From contig JAGXAN010000003.1 in NCBI GenBank assembly GCA_019075865.1, positions 310,001-374,000 on the forward strand: a stretch of 64,000 nucleotides of DNA. The letters run 5' to 3'. Under the pieces are notes generated by a model. The model saw only the letters and a list, made by a program, of their open reading frames with translations. It was not told where the DNA came from and made no database searches. Below, piece after piece: positions 40,933 through 51,732 of the stretch. Each line of letters starts with the position of its first letter. Position 1 is the stretch's first letter. Both the position numbers and the translations under genes were made by a program. Source of the DNA: Hyphomicrobiales bacterium. Its GTDB lineage: Bacteria > Pseudomonadota > Alphaproteobacteria > Rhizobiales > Beijerinckiaceae.

Positions 40933-42455
40933 GGCGCGGTTCGCTGCCAGATTTCGAAATGATCATAAGTGCCACGAACTGCATAAGGCGCAAGGGCTGC
41001 GGCTATGTCCGGGTGACGGGCAATCCAGGGCCGCCAATCCTCTTTTAGGGTCTGCACAAGGATGATTTGCGGCTTCTCGCGGGCAATGTCCTTGAGCAGC
41101 AGGTCGCGCTCAAACGTCTTGGCATGGTCAAGCGCGGCGCTTTGGCTGGCGGGCATGGGCGTGGTGGCACGCTCGGTCAACAAATGCGCCCCATAGGTGG
41201 CCCACGGAATATAGAGGCTGCCAACCCAGTGGCCGTGAACCTTGCGGGTCAGGGGGAAGCCGGAGGTGTAATTGCCAATTTCGAGGAGTGTCGGGTTGGG
41301 CTGCAGGCGCGCCACGGCGGCGGTCAGATCCACCATCGAGGGCACCGGCACGCTGCCGAGGAAAGTGTAGAAGCTCAATTGCAGCGCCAGAATCCCGATG
41401 AACTCGATCAGTTTTTTGAAAGGCTCGATCGGCCGGCTGCTGATAAGCAGAAAAGCCATTGTCCCCGCCAAAGATATGGCCGGGGTGTAGTGATAAAAGA
41501 ACGATTTGTGCGGCAGCACAACGAGGCCGAAAAATGCGCCAAGGCTGGCACTGGCCAGCAGCATGAAGGCCGGTGTTCTGGGGGCGAGCTTCGTGAGTGC
41601 AAAGGACAGCGCGATCAGGAAAACCAGATTGATCAGCGCCGGGTGGATAAAAATATTCGACCATGAATCATGCACCGGCAAATAGGCGCTGGCGATCAGG
41701 GGCAGAATCTTTGAAAAATACGCTGGATAGAGCACATAGATGCTGGCCGAATAGGTGATTACGACCAAGCTCGCCAGCCAGAATTCCAGCGGAAACAGCG
41801 CTTTGAAGGCTTTGGAAAGCGGCCTTTGATGCAGCGCGGCCACCAGCATCGGCGGCGCCAAAGCGGCCGCAAAATAGGGCTTGATGCACATGGCCATGCC
41901 AGCGCATACACCCGCCGTCACGGCCAGTCGCCAGTCGATGCTGGCACGTTCCAGCCGCGCATAGGTCATTGCCAGCATGGGCAACAGGAAAATCGCCCCA
42001 AATTGTTCGCGCTGGCCATAAGAGTGCATTTGCGCGGGCACCAGGACCAGCATGGTGGCCGCGCCCCAGATGGCGATTGGCGCATCAAATTGCGTGCGGG
42101 CGGAAGTGGCTTTGAGAATGGCGGCGCTGGCCCAGAGCATCAACCCGGTAAGGGCGAATAATTCAAAGTTAATGAGCGCCTCGGCACTCACCGGAATCCA
42201 GCGGGACAAAGCGATGAAAGGGAAATACAGCCATTCGGAAGCCGGCGGATTGACTTCGATGATGTCGGTATAAAGCCCTTTGCCATCGAGCATACGCTCG
42301 CCCACCGATATCAGCCAGGAGACATCATTCGTGTTGCCGGCATTGGGATGCAAAACGGCAAGTGCCATCAGGAACAGCAGCGGTGGAATGGCTGCGGCCA
42401 ACCATTCACCGGTTCGGCTGCGGGGGGCGGGCATGGCGGGGTTCAAGGGTGGCAT
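40929..42455 (-). CDS. Polytopic membrane protein, GT-C glycosyltransferase-like (paralog 2)
   Basis: 508-residue tandem paralog of the preceding protein: NDVSWLISVGERMLDGKGLYTDIIEVNPPA in the first loop, about 11-12 helices, and a C-terminal soluble part ending RGTYDHFEIWQRTAP. Similarity over the ends and loop, with diverged helices, indicates an old duplication. The C-terminal domain contains KPQIILVQTLKEDW, parallel to HPDIILVDRETADW in paralog 1. It comes 27 bases after the GtrA gene. Substrates not deducible. Confidence 0.75.
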   Translation of the reverse strand: MPPLNPAMPAPRSRTGEWLAAAIPPLLFLMALAVLHPNAGNTNDVSWLISVGERMLDGKGLYTDIIEVNPPASEWLYFPFIALSRWIPVSAEALINFELFALTGLMLWASAAILKATSARTQFDAPIAIWGAATMLVLVPAQMHSYGQREQFGAIFLLPMLAMTYARLERASIDWRLAVTAGVCAGMAMCIKPYFAAALAPPMLVAALHQRPLSKAFKALFPLEFWLASLVVITYSASIYVLYPAYFSKILPLIASAYLPVHDSWSNIFIHPALINLVFLIALSFALTKLAPRTPAFMLLASASLGAFFGLVVLPHKSFFYHYTPAISLAGTMAFLLISSRPIEPFKKLIEFIGILALQLSFYTFLGSVPVPSMVDLTAAVARLQPNPTLLEIGNYTSGFPLTRKVHGHWVGSLYIPWATYGAHLLTERATTPMPASQSAALDHAKTFERDLLLKDIAREKPQIILVQTLKEDWRPWIARHPDIAAALAPYAVRGTYDHFEIWQRTAP

Positions 42456-42482
42456 GGTGGTTTTCAGGTGTTGGCGAAAATG

Positions 42483-42875
42483 TCAGCGGGGCATGGGGCT
42501 TTTGTAAACAAAACGCTCCAGCAGAAAAAAATTGGCCACAGGCACGGCGGTGCAAACGGCGAGAATGGCAAGTATCGGGCTGGCATGACCAGCGAGTTGC
42601 AGGGCCAGAGGCAGGCCGGTGGCGAGGCCATAGCCAATGAGACTGGAGACTATGAAGCGCGGTGCCTCGACCGCGACCGGTGCTTTTGAGCGAAAGGTGA
42701 TGGTTCGGTTGCCAAAATAGGAGATGATGCCGCAAATCGTGTAGGCGAGGGCGGAACCGGGCGGATTGGCAAAGCCAAGGCGCATGATGAACAGGTAGGC
42801 CAGCACGGCATAAAGCACGGTGCCGGTGGCCCCGATCAGCCCATATGCCAGCAGTCTTTGCCAGCGATTTTGCAT
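42483..42875 (-). CDS. gtrA: GtrA family membrane protein
   Basis: 130-residue protein with four transmembrane helices and family signals LLAYGLIGATGTVLYAVLAYL, AYTICGIISYFGNRTITF and a final NFFLLERFVY. GtrA proteins are thought to flip bactoprenol-linked sugars across the inner membrane. The start codon overlaps the upstream methyltransferase stop (TGATG). Works with the GT2 enzyme upstream and possibly with the polytopic proteins downstream. Confidence 0.88.
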   Translation of the reverse strand: MQNRWQRLLAYGLIGATGTVLYAVLAYLFIMRLGFANPPGSALAYTICGIISYFGNRTITFRSKAPVAVEAPRFIVSSLIGYGLATGLPLALQLAGHASPILAILAVCTAVPVANFFLLERFVYKSPMPR

Positions 42876-43561
42876 CAGCGCACGCCCGTCGTCATATATT
42901 GTGCGCCCAGCGGCAGGCGCTTGAGCCAGCCCTCCAGCTTGCGTGCCGGAGCCGCAGCGGTGGGAAGAAACAGGAAGAAGTCCGAAGCAACCGAACCGAG
43001 CCCGGCGCTAACCATCAGCTTTTGGGTGCGGGGCGCGGTCAAAAGCACGGCGTCGCGGTCAAACTCGCACCGCGCGACAGCCAAGCGCGTGAGTGGGTTC
43101 CAGGGGTTATGCTCGATGACGCAAACAAGCCCACCGGGGCGGGTGACCCGTGCCATTTCCGCCATGAAAGCCTGCCATTGCGCCGGTGGCACGTGGTGCA
43201 TGACGCAGGAGGTCATGGTGACATCAAACTTGCCATCCGCATAGGGCAGGGTTTCACCGTCATGGGCGGCATAGGTCACCGCCGCATTGGCGCGGCGGGC
43301 CTGGTCTATGCAGGGCTTTGACACATCGACGCCGTGCAAATTGGTGAAAGTGCTACCCAGCAGTGGATGCAATGCGCCAATGCCACAGCCCACATCCAGG
43401 CCCGCCAGTTTCGCGCCCCCGCCAAAATGGGCGCGGGTGATTTTGGCGAGCAGGTCGGCTTTTGCGATGAGGAAAAAGTCGTGTGGCAGGCCGGAGAAAT
43501 CGATGGAGGATTGCACGGCCGCGCCGTAATTATCCTCGTAAGCGTCAAAAAGCTGGCTCAT
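42875..43561 (-). CDS. Class I SAM-dependent methyltransferase
   Basis: 228 residues. Methyltransf_11-type fold with LAGLDVGCGIGALHPLL (motif I), LHGVDVSKPCIDQA, GKFDVTMTSCVMHHV and ARVTRPGGLVCVIEHNPWNPLT. Substrate unknown; its position between a GT2 glycosyltransferase and GtrA, with overlapping start and stop codons on both sides, points to a sugar or lipid-carrier modification in the same pathway. Confidence 0.85.
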   Translation of the reverse strand: MSQLFDAYEDNYGAAVQSSIDFSGLPHDFFLIAKADLLAKITRAHFGGGAKLAGLDVGCGIGALHPLLGSTFTNLHGVDVSKPCIDQARRANAAVTYAAHDGETLPYADGKFDVTMTSCVMHHVPPAQWQAFMAEMARVTRPGGLVCVIEHNPWNPLTRLAVARCEFDRDAVLLTAPRTQKLMVSAGLGSVASDFFLFLPTAAAPARKLEGWLKRLPLGAQYMTTGVR

Positions 43562-44535
43562 GCGACATGCCTTGTCTGGTCGGAATTGGCGGCGTCAAAG
43601 CCGACCTTGCGGTCAACGATGTAAAGCGGACGGCGTTTCACCTCATTGTAAATGCGCCCGATATAGAGGCCGACAATGCCAGTCATCAGCATGTTCATGC
43701 CGCACAGAAACGAGATGATGACCACGGTCGAGGACCATCCACTGGCAATGCCCTTGGTTGTGAACCATTCGGCAATGGCGTAAAGGCCATACATGAAGGC
43801 AAGGCCCGACACCCCAATGCCAGCCCAGATTGCCAGGCGCAATGGCACGTCGGAAAAACCGATGATGCCGGTGAGGGCGAGGCGCACCATTTTGACAAAC
43901 GGGTATTTGGTTTCTCCAGCGACGCGCGCTGCGCGGTGAAAATCGACATAGGTGGTGCGAAAGCCGAGCCAGGCAAACATGCCGCGCACGAAGCGGTCGC
44001 GCTCGGGCATGGCGCGGAATGCCTCCAGCACCTTGCGGTCAATCAGGCGGAAGTCACCGACATTGCGCGGAATTTCGACTTTGGCGAGACGGCTGAGGCC
44101 CAGATAAAACAGGTTGGCGGATGCGCGCTTGAACCAGGTTTCGCCCTCACGCGATATGCGGCGGGCGTGAATGATTTCATAGCCCTCTTTCCAGCGGGCG
44201 ATCATTTCCAGCACCAGTTCGGGCGGGTCCTGCAAATCGGCATCCATGACGATGATGGCCTCGCCCTGCGCCGCGTCGAGGCCGGCGGTGATGGCGATCT
44301 GGTGGCCAAAATTGCGCGAGAAATTGATCAGGCGGTGGTTGGGCCGCAATTTGCACATGCCGGCCAGAAAGATCGCGCTGGTGTCGGTGGAGCCGTCGTT
44401 GACAAAGATGACCTCGGCAGGCGCATCGAGGCTGGCCAGCAATTGCTCAAGGCGCAGCATGAGCACCGGAATCACTGCCTCCTCGTTATAGATGGGCAGG
44501 ATAATCGAGTAGCGGATTGGGTCGGCTTGCAACAT
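43558..44535 (-). CDS. gtrB: GtrB-like family 2 glycosyltransferase with C-terminal membrane domain
   Basis: 325 residues from the ATG giving MLQADPIRYS; longer frames start at 44571 (MLANRYT) or 44670, and ribosome binding sites are weak for all. GT-A catalytic domain: YSIILPIYNEEAVI, VNDGSTD, SRNFGHQIAITAGLD, MDADLQDPPE and the WFKRASANLFY segment; two transmembrane helices near the C-terminus. This matches the GtrB/DPM1 type that loads glucose or another sugar on polyprenyl phosphate. First gene of an operon with methyltransferase, gtrA, two polytopic proteins and phzF; divergent from panC. Confidence 0.9.
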   Translation of the reverse strand: MLQADPIRYSIILPIYNEEAVIPVLMLRLEQLLASLDAPAEVIFVNDGSTDTSAIFLAGMCKLRPNHRLINFSRNFGHQIAITAGLDAAQGEAIIVMDADLQDPPELVLEMIARWKEGYEIIHARRISREGETWFKRASANLFYLGLSRLAKVEIPRNVGDFRLIDRKVLEAFRAMPERDRFVRGMFAWLGFRTTYVDFHRAARVAGETKYPFVKMVRLALTGIIGFSDVPLRLAIWAGIGVSGLAFMYGLYAIAEWFTTKGIASGWSSTVVIISFLCGMNMLMTGIVGLYIGRIYNEVKRRPLYIVDRKVGFDAANSDQTRHVA

Positions 44536-44744
44536 GTTGCGAATCCAGGGCGTATATCTGTTGGCAAGCATACAGGTGCGCCGGTTAAGGAAGCCTTCCA
44601 GATTGACGTTTTGCGGCAATTGGCCGAAGCGGGAATGCCGCAGCCGGAAGTCGTATCTGGTGCGTCGCACAATCTTGTCGCGGGAAGTTGAAATTTGGGC
44701 TAGTAACGGGCAAATTCATGCCCGCAAAGCACCCTGAAGGCCTC

Positions 44745-45587
44745 ATGACGCAGATGAAAATTGTAAAAACTGTGCCGGAAGTGAGGTCGCTGATGGCGAC
44801 ATGGGGGGAAAGCGTGGCGCTGGTGCCCACCATGGGGGCGCTGCACGCCGGACATATGGCTTTGATGGATTTGGCTCGCCAGCATGGCCGCCGGGTGATC
44901 GCATCGATATTTGTCAATCCGGCGCAATTTGCCGCCCATGAAGATTTGTCAAAATATCCGCGTCCGTTTTCGGCCGACGTTGCCAAACTGGAAGCGGCGG
45001 GGGTGGACGGGCTGTTTGCGCCTGAGCCTGCCACCATGTATCCGCCGGGGTTTTGCAGCGGCGTGCAGGTTGCCGGCCCTGCCAATGTTGGGCTTGAAGA
45101 CCGGTTTCGTCCCACGCATTTTTATGGCGTGACCACGGTGGTCGCCAAATTGTTTCATCAGGTGCAACCCACGGCGGCGGTGTTTGGCGAGAAGGACTTT
45201 CAACAACTGGCCGTGCTGCGGCAGATGGTGGACGATCTTGATTTTCCAGTGAAAATCGTCAACGCGCCCACCTACCGCGAGGCGGATGGGCTGGCCCTTT
45301 CTTCGCGCAATGTGTTCCTGACCCCCGATCAAAGGGCGATTGCGCCTGTGTTGCACCAGACCTTGCAGGATTGCGCGAAAGCGGTGCGTGCGGGGGAAAC
45401 GCAGGGTCTGGCCCGTGGCCGTTCCCGGATCGAAGAGGCCGGTTTTTTGCTGGACTATCTGGAATTGCGCGACAGCCGCACACTGGGCGAACCGGGGCAA
45501 GACGCGACGCGTGAAGCTGGAGGCCTGCGCCTGCTGGTGGCCGCGAAACTTGGAACGACGCGCCTGATCGACAATGTTGCAGTCTGA
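44745..45587 (+). CDS. panC: Pantothenate synthetase
   Basis: ATP-dependent condensation of pantoate and beta-alanine. 280 residues from ATG ([14 protein letters not shown] 5 bases upstream); the open frame starts 57 bases earlier. Nucleotidyltransferase marks: [38 protein letters not shown] and LALSSRN, the KMSKS counterpart. panB follows after 20 bases. Slightly shorter C-terminal region than the E. coli enzyme is within family range. Confidence 0.95.
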   Translation: MTQMKIVKTVPEVRSLMATWGESVALVPTMGALHAGHMALMDLARQHGRRVIASIFVNPAQFAAHEDLSKYPRPFSADVAKLEAAGVDGLFAPEPATMYPPGFCSGVQVAGPANVGLEDRFRPTHFYGVTTVVAKLFHQVQPTAAVFGEKDFQQLAVLRQMVDDLDFPVKIVNAPTYREADGLALSSRNVFLTPDQRAIAPVLHQTLQDCAKAVRAGETQGLARGRSRIEEAGFLLDYLELRDSRTLGEPGQDATREAGGLRLLVAAKLGTTRLIDNVAV

Positions 45588-45607
45588 TAATATTCAAGGG
45601 TGGGAAA

Positions 45608-46423
45608 ATGTCCTATTTGAGTGATGCCAAGCCATTGTCTTTGAATGATTTTCGTAAAATGAAGGCGGCTGGCGAAAAGCTCGCCATGGTCACAGCCTAT
45701 GACGCCAGTTTTGCGCAATTGCTGGAAGCAGAGGGGGCCGAAATTCTGCTGGTTGGCGATTCGCTTGGAAATGTTGTGCAGGGCCGCGATTCGACGGTGG
45801 CGGTCACCATGCGTGACATGGTGTATCACGTGGAATGCGTGGCGCGCGGCGCGCGGCGGGCGATGGTGATCGGGGATTTGCCATTTGGCAGCTATCAGGA
45901 GAGCCGCGAGCAGGCCTTGCGCAATGCCTGCCAGTTGATGGCGGCGGGCGCGCGCATGGTGAAGCTGGAGGGCGGTGCCTTCATGGCCGAGACCGTGGCG
46001 TTTATGGTTGAGCGCGGCGTGCCGGTTTGTGCACATATCGGTCTGACACCGCAATCGGTGCACCAGCTTGGCGGATACCGCGTGCAAGGTCGCACGGATG
46101 CGGGCGCGCGGCAATTAAAGGCGGATGCGCTGGCGCTGGAGCAGGCGGGTGCGTCCATGGTGGTGCTGGAGATGGTGCCGGCCAGCCTTGCCGGTGAGTT
46201 GACGGCAGCCGCCAAAACCATGGCCACCATTGGCATTGGTGCGGGCCCTCTGTGTGATGGGCAGGTGCTGGTGCTGCATGATATGCTCGGCGTATATCCG
46301 GGCAAGAAAGCCCGCTTCCAGAAAGATTTCATGGCGGAGAACGGCTCGATCGCCGCAGCCATCGCCGCCTATGTGAAAGCCGTCAAGGCCGGACAGTTTC
46401 CGGCCGCCGAACACAGCTATTGA
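45608..46423 (+). CDS. panB: 3-methyl-2-oxobutanoate hydroxymethyltransferase
   Basis: First step of pantothenate synthesis, using the ketovaline made by the ilv pathway. 271 residues with [73 protein letters not shown] and [18 protein letters not shown], all PanB signatures. Good ribosome binding site (AAGGGTGG). Ends 12 bases from trxB on the other strand. Confidence 0.96.
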   Translation: MSYLSDAKPLSLNDFRKMKAAGEKLAMVTAYDASFAQLLEAEGAEILLVGDSLGNVVQGRDSTVAVTMRDMVYHVECVARGARRAMVIGDLPFGSYQESREQALRNACQLMAAGARMVKLEGGAFMAETVAFMVERGVPVCAHIGLTPQSVHQLGGYRVQGRTDAGARQLKADALALEQAGASMVVLEMVPASLAGELTAAAKTMATIGIGAGPLCDGQVLVLHDMLGVYPGKKARFQKDFMAENGSIAAAIAAYVKAVKAGQFPAAEHSY

Positions 46424-46435
46424 CGCGAACCTGCG

Positions 46436-47401
46436 TTATTGGGCTGCGACTTTCGTGTGCGCCAGGCCAGCCAGCCAGCGCTCGGCTTCGAGGGCGGCCA
46501 TGCAGCCCATGCCAGCGGCGGTTACGGCCTGGCGATAAATGTCATCGGTGACGTCACCTGCGGCAAACACGCCGGGCACGTTTGTGGCGGTGGAATCGGG
46601 CGCGGTGCGAATGTAGAGATTGGGCTTGATGTCGAGCTGTCCGACAAACAATTCGGATGCCGGCGCATGGCCAATGGCGACGAACAGGCCATCGATCGGG
46701 TGGTCGCTCAAGGCACCGGTCAGCGTGTCGCGCAGCACGACTTTGTTGACGCCGGGCGGGTTTTCGCCGCCGCAGATTTCGTGCACGGAAGCGTTCCAGA
46801 TCACCTCAACATTGGGTGTGGCAAACAGGCGGTCTTGCAGTATTTTCTCGGCCTTGAGTGAATCGCGGCGATGCACCAGCGTCACTTTTTGCGCAATATG
46901 GCTGAGATACAAGGCTTCTTCCACCGCAGAATTGCCGCCGCCATTGACCATGACATGCTTGTTTCTGAAGAAAAAACCGTCGCAGGTGGCGCAGGCTGAA
47001 ACGCCATAACCCTTGAATTTCTCCTCCGAGGACAGGCCCAGCCATTTGGCCTTGGCCCCGGTCGCGATAATCAGCGCATCGCAGGTGTAAATTCGGCCAT
47101 CATCGCCATGCAACCGGAAGGGGTGCTGGCCCAACTCGACCTTGACGATGTGATTCGATTCCATCCGCGTGCCGACATGTTCGGCCTGCGCGCGAAACTG
47201 CTCCATGAGCCATGGGCCCTGAACGGGATCGGCAAAGCCGGGATAGTTTTCAACATCCGTGGTTATCATCAATTGGCCACCCGGCTCGAACCCGGCGATC
47301 AGTATGGGTTCCAGCATGGCGCGGGCCGCGTAAATGGCGGCCGTGTAGCCGGCGGGTCCGGAGCCCAGAACAATCAGGCGAGCGTGAAGCGGCGTGGACA
47401 T
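46436..47401 (-). CDS. trxB: Thioredoxin reductase
   Basis: FAD/NADPH enzyme that reduces thioredoxin. 321 residues with FAD motif LGSGPAGYTAAIYAARA, redox-active disulfide CATCDG, NADPH motif GGGNSAVEEALYLS, HRRDSLKAEKILQDR and C-terminal GVFAAGDVTDDIYRQAVTAAGMGCMAA. Low-molecular-weight TrxB type. Stands alone; upstream on the same strand is a lipoprotein gene 37 bases away. Confidence 0.96.
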   Translation of the reverse strand: MSTPLHARLIVLGSGPAGYTAAIYAARAMLEPILIAGFEPGGQLMITTDVENYPGFADPVQGPWLMEQFRAQAEHVGTRMESNHIVKVELGQHPFRLHGDDGRIYTCDALIIATGAKAKWLGLSSEEKFKGYGVSACATCDGFFFRNKHVMVNGGGNSAVEEALYLSHIAQKVTLVHRRDSLKAEKILQDRLFATPNVEVIWNASVHEICGGENPPGVNKVVLRDTLTGALSDHPIDGLFVAIGHAPASELFVGQLDIKPNLYIRTAPDSTATNVPGVFAAGDVTDDIYRQAVTAAGMGCMAALEAERWLAGLAHTKVAAQ

Positions 47402-47438
47402 CGAACGTTTTCCTCAAATAATGATTCAGGCCCGGCCG

Positions 47439-48101
47439 TCAGGATGGCGCATGCGCTTTTTTGTGGCGGCGGCGCGGATGTTTGCCCTTGGCGGCTGTCG
47501 AGGCAGCTTTTCCCGTGTCGAAACCGACCACCACGGTATAATCCTGGTCTTCCATGTCGCCATGGTTGGGCAGCATGATCGGTTGTGACACGGCGGAAAA
47601 GGGCGCTTCGCTCTGGCCGGCCGGAATGTTGACGGAAATGTTTTGCAACTGCGAGGCCACCGGTTTGCGGTCTGCATCCTGCACCACGGCAAAGCGGACG
47701 GGCACATTGAAATTGCCGGGCGCGCCGGTCGGCCCAAGCAGGACGCGGCCCTCGAGGCCAATTTTCAGGGCAACTTGATTGCCTTCGACATCGCATTGGC
47801 GGGCGGAGCGGCCCAGCGAATATTGATAACGCACGCTCTCGTTGGAATCGCCGCCCACCCGCACCATCGAGGCGCCATCCAACACTTCTATGTGGGGGCA
47901 ATTGACTTCCTCGGCTTTGGGCTTTTCGGGGGCCATGGGCGGCGGTGTCGGGCTGTGAAAAGCCATGAGCGAAGCGAGCGTGCTGGGCTTGCCGGAATCA
48001 TCGGCCCCGCCAATGCCTCCCGCGCAGCCCGAGAGACCAAGACCCGCCATCAAAGCCAGCAGCAGGCCCGCATATTTTGCCTTTGCACCGATCTCACGCA
48101 T
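47439..48101 (-). CDS. Conserved lipoprotein, unknown function
   Basis: 220 residues from the ATG with GGAG 8 bases upstream (MREIGAKAKYAG); the frame extends to 48164. Lipobox GLSGC near residue 27. The mature part has a Pro/Lys-rich linker, then a beta-rich domain (NCPHIEVLDGASMVRVGG, VRYQYSLGRSARQCDVEGNQ, LKIGLEGRVLLGPTGAPGN, VPVRFAVVQDADRKPVAS). It ends in a basic His/Arg/Lys tail. Architecture resembles alphaproteobacterial conserved lipoproteins of unknown role. It follows the IalB-like gene by 34 bases on the same strand. Confidence 0.8.
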   Translation of the reverse strand: MREIGAKAKYAGLLLALMAGLGLSGCAGGIGGADDSGKPSTLASLMAFHSPTPPPMAPEKPKAEEVNCPHIEVLDGASMVRVGGDSNESVRYQYSLGRSARQCDVEGNQVALKIGLEGRVLLGPTGAPGNFNVPVRFAVVQDADRKPVASQLQNISVNIPAGQSEAPFSAVSQPIMLPNHGDMEDQDYTVVVGFDTGKAASTAAKGKHPRRRHKKAHAPS

Positions 48102-48135
48102 GCCAAACTCCTGAACTTTCATAATGCTTTCGCCT

Positions 48136-48639
48136 TTATGGCAATTTGTCATAGCCTTGGTCAAATCCCGCGAGCGCGAGGGGGATGCCGGTACCTTGTT
48201 CGGGTGTCTGGAAGAGAATGAAAGTGGCGGTTTTTCCGTGCCGCAATTGGCCGATCAATTTGTCATCCATGACGATTTCAGCGACGCAGCCGGTGCGAAG
48301 GCATGTGACAAAGCCGGCACGGCCAACATCGGTTTCGTCGATCTTCAACCCAAGGCCGGACGGCAGCAGCACGCCAAGCGGGGCGACCACGCGCATCAGA
48401 TGACTTTTGCCATCGGCGGTTTTCAAAATGATGACGACGAGATTGAGATTCGGCTTGTCTTCGGCGGCGACGCTCTGCACCAGCGCGCATTGCTGGGTTT
48501 GCGCCCCCGTCGGCGTTTCGCAACGCATTTCCCACTCGCCGTATTTGGCGGTGACGACGCCTTGCGCCATGGCCTGCACCGGAAAAAGCAACACAAACAG
48601 CGTGAACAGGGCCGAGAGGATCCAACCGGTCTTTAACAT
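48136..48639 (-). CDS. Invasion-associated locus B (IalB) family protein
   Basis: Periplasmic or secreted 167-residue protein with signal peptide (LFTLFVLLFPVQAMAQG). The IalB fold is visible: KYGEWEMRCETPTGAQTQQCALVQSV, RVVAPLGVLLPSGLGLKID, FVTCLRTGCVAEIVMDDKL and KTATFILFQTPEQG. Cysteine pairs suggest two disulfides. IalB was named for Bartonella erythrocyte invasion, but the family is widespread in free-living alphaproteobacteria, so pathogenicity is not implied. Probably co-transcribed with the downstream lipoprotein. Confidence 0.9.
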   Translation of the reverse strand: MLKTGWILSALFTLFVLLFPVQAMAQGVVTAKYGEWEMRCETPTGAQTQQCALVQSVAAEDKPNLNLVVIILKTADGKSHLMRVVAPLGVLLPSGLGLKIDETDVGRAGFVTCLRTGCVAEIVMDDKLIGQLRHGKTATFILFQTPEQGTGIPLALAGFDQGYDKLP

Positions 48640-49072
48640 TGCCTTGCCCTTTTAATTGTCAGATCGTGGTGATGCGCGACGTCTGTGGACAGATAAATTG
48701 TTCAAAAAGTGTCCGCCATCTGAATGCGGCGTAAATTCGCCGGCGCGGCATTGCTGCCCCATCCGCCGCTCTTGCCTAGCAAATGCGCTTCAACTGTCAA
48801 GCGGGGCGGGCGCGCAACCCTGATTTGCGGTGATTTTGGGGTCAAAACAGTTTGTGGGCGCGCCTCCGGCAAGCCCCGAATCTGCGTTTGGCGCGCATCT
48901 ACACAAATTACCGGAATTTGACACGCGCGAAAATGACGCATTCACAGAATGTGTTCAGATTGTTGCGCTGTCGGCTAGAATGTGATTTGAAGGTTAGCTT
49001 AACAATAGATCAGGGGCGGGCAAACGCTGCCGGTCATGTCTTCATCGGGCTTGAGTCAACGGATAGGAAGAA
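48640..49072 (+). other. Intergenic region upstream of ctaC
   Basis: 433 bases without a credible gene, between the divergent ialB-like gene and ctaC. It should contain the promoter of the oxidase operon. I see TTGACA at 48918-48923 without a good -10 at proper spacing, and TAGAAT at 48977-48982 without a good -35. No inverted-repeat operator or riboswitch recognised. The short open frames here have no support. Confidence 0.5.
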
Positions 49073-49939
49073 ATGAACAAGATTTTGAAATTTTGTGCCC
49101 TGACGGCAGCTGGCGCGACGGTGTTTTGCGCAAATGCATTTGCGGACAGCGCCATCGGGCAACCCGTGCAGGGGCAAGTGGGTTTTGAACCCGCGGTAAC
49201 GTCGATTGCGCGTGACATTCACTGGTTCCACAACATCGTTCTGATGCCGATCATTACCGTCATCACCTTGTTTGTGCTGGCCCTTCTGGTTTACGTTTCG
49301 TTGCGCTTCAACGAAAAGCGCAACCCGGTTCCTTCCAAGACCACGCATCATGCCGGCCTTGAAGTGGCATGGACGATCATCCCCGTGCTGCTGCTGGTGG
49401 TGATCGCGATTCCATCGTTTCGCCTCCTGTCGGAACAGGTCAACATGCCCAAGGCCGATGTTACCATCAAGGTGACCGGCAACCAGTGGTATTGGTCCTA
49501 CGCCTATCCAAAAGACCAGGGCGGATTTGGGTTTGATTCGATGATCATCCCGGCCGCCAAGATTGATGCCTCCAAGGGTGAGGTCAATCTTTTGAGTGTG
49601 GACAATATGGCCGAAGTTCCGGTGAACAAGGTGGTTCACCTGCAGGTTACCGGTGCGGATGTCATTCACTCCTTCACCGTCCCGTCGTTTGGGGTTCGCA
49701 TGGATGCGATTCCCGGCCGTCTGAACCAGACCTGGTTCAAGGCCGAGAAGGAAGGCGTGTATTTTGGCCAGTGCTCGAATATCTGCGGCCAGAACCATGC
49801 CTACATGCCGATTGCGATCAAGGTCGTCAGCGAAGACGAATACAAGGCTTGGCTGGTGACGGCCAAGAAGCAGTTTGCCTCCAATGGCCAAAGCCCGGTG
49901 CGGCAGGCCATGGCGGAACTGCCCGTGGTCAACCAATAA
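49073..49939 (+). CDS. ctaC: Cytochrome c oxidase subunit II
   Basis: CuA-bearing subunit that takes electrons from cytochrome c. 288 residues: signal peptide (ILKFCALTAAGATVFCANAFA), two membrane helices (about 48-70 and 90-112), then the periplasmic cupredoxin domain with NQWYWSYAYP, DVIHSFTVPSFG and the CuA motif CSNICGQNHAYM. In mitochondrial and Paracoccus enzymes the residue after CS is Glu (CSE), which also helps bind Mg; here it is Asn. First gene of the cox operon. GATAGGAAG upstream is the ribosome binding site. Confidence 0.96.
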   Translation: MNKILKFCALTAAGATVFCANAFADSAIGQPVQGQVGFEPAVTSIARDIHWFHNIVLMPIITVITLFVLALLVYVSLRFNEKRNPVPSKTTHHAGLEVAWTIIPVLLLVVIAIPSFRLLSEQVNMPKADVTIKVTGNQWYWSYAYPKDQGGFGFDSMIIPAAKIDASKGEVNLLSVDNMAEVPVNKVVHLQVTGADVIHSFTVPSFGVRMDAIPGRLNQTWFKAEKEGVYFGQCSNICGQNHAYMPIAIKVVSEDEYKAWLVTAKKQFASNGQSPVRQAMAELPVVNQ

Positions 49940-51670
<1,731 letters not shown>

Positions 51671-51678
51671 GCTCAAAT

Positions 51679-51706
51679 GTGGCCCGCGATGCGAATTGCG
51701 GGCCAC
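51679..51706 (+). repeat. Perfect hairpin between ctaD and ctaB
   Basis: GTGGCCCGC (51679-51687) and GCGGGCCAC (51698-51706) form a 9-bp stem with a 10-base loop; no T run follows, so simple termination is unlikely. It could stabilise or process the ctaCD part of the transcript. Confidence 0.7.
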
Positions 51707-51732
51707 GCCAAGTTCAAACAGTCTGGATCAAC

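Noticed and set aside
48136-48639. Virulence role from the IalB name
   Set aside because: The family is common in free-living alphaproteobacteria; nothing in the window points to host invasion.
48702-48941. 79-codon minus-strand frame in the ctaC upstream gap
   Set aside because: No ribosome binding site, odd composition and no family resemblance; treated as intergenic.
48918-48946. TTGACA as a -35 box for the cox operon
   Set aside because: No acceptable -10 hexamer at 16-18 bases downstream, so not listed as a promoter.
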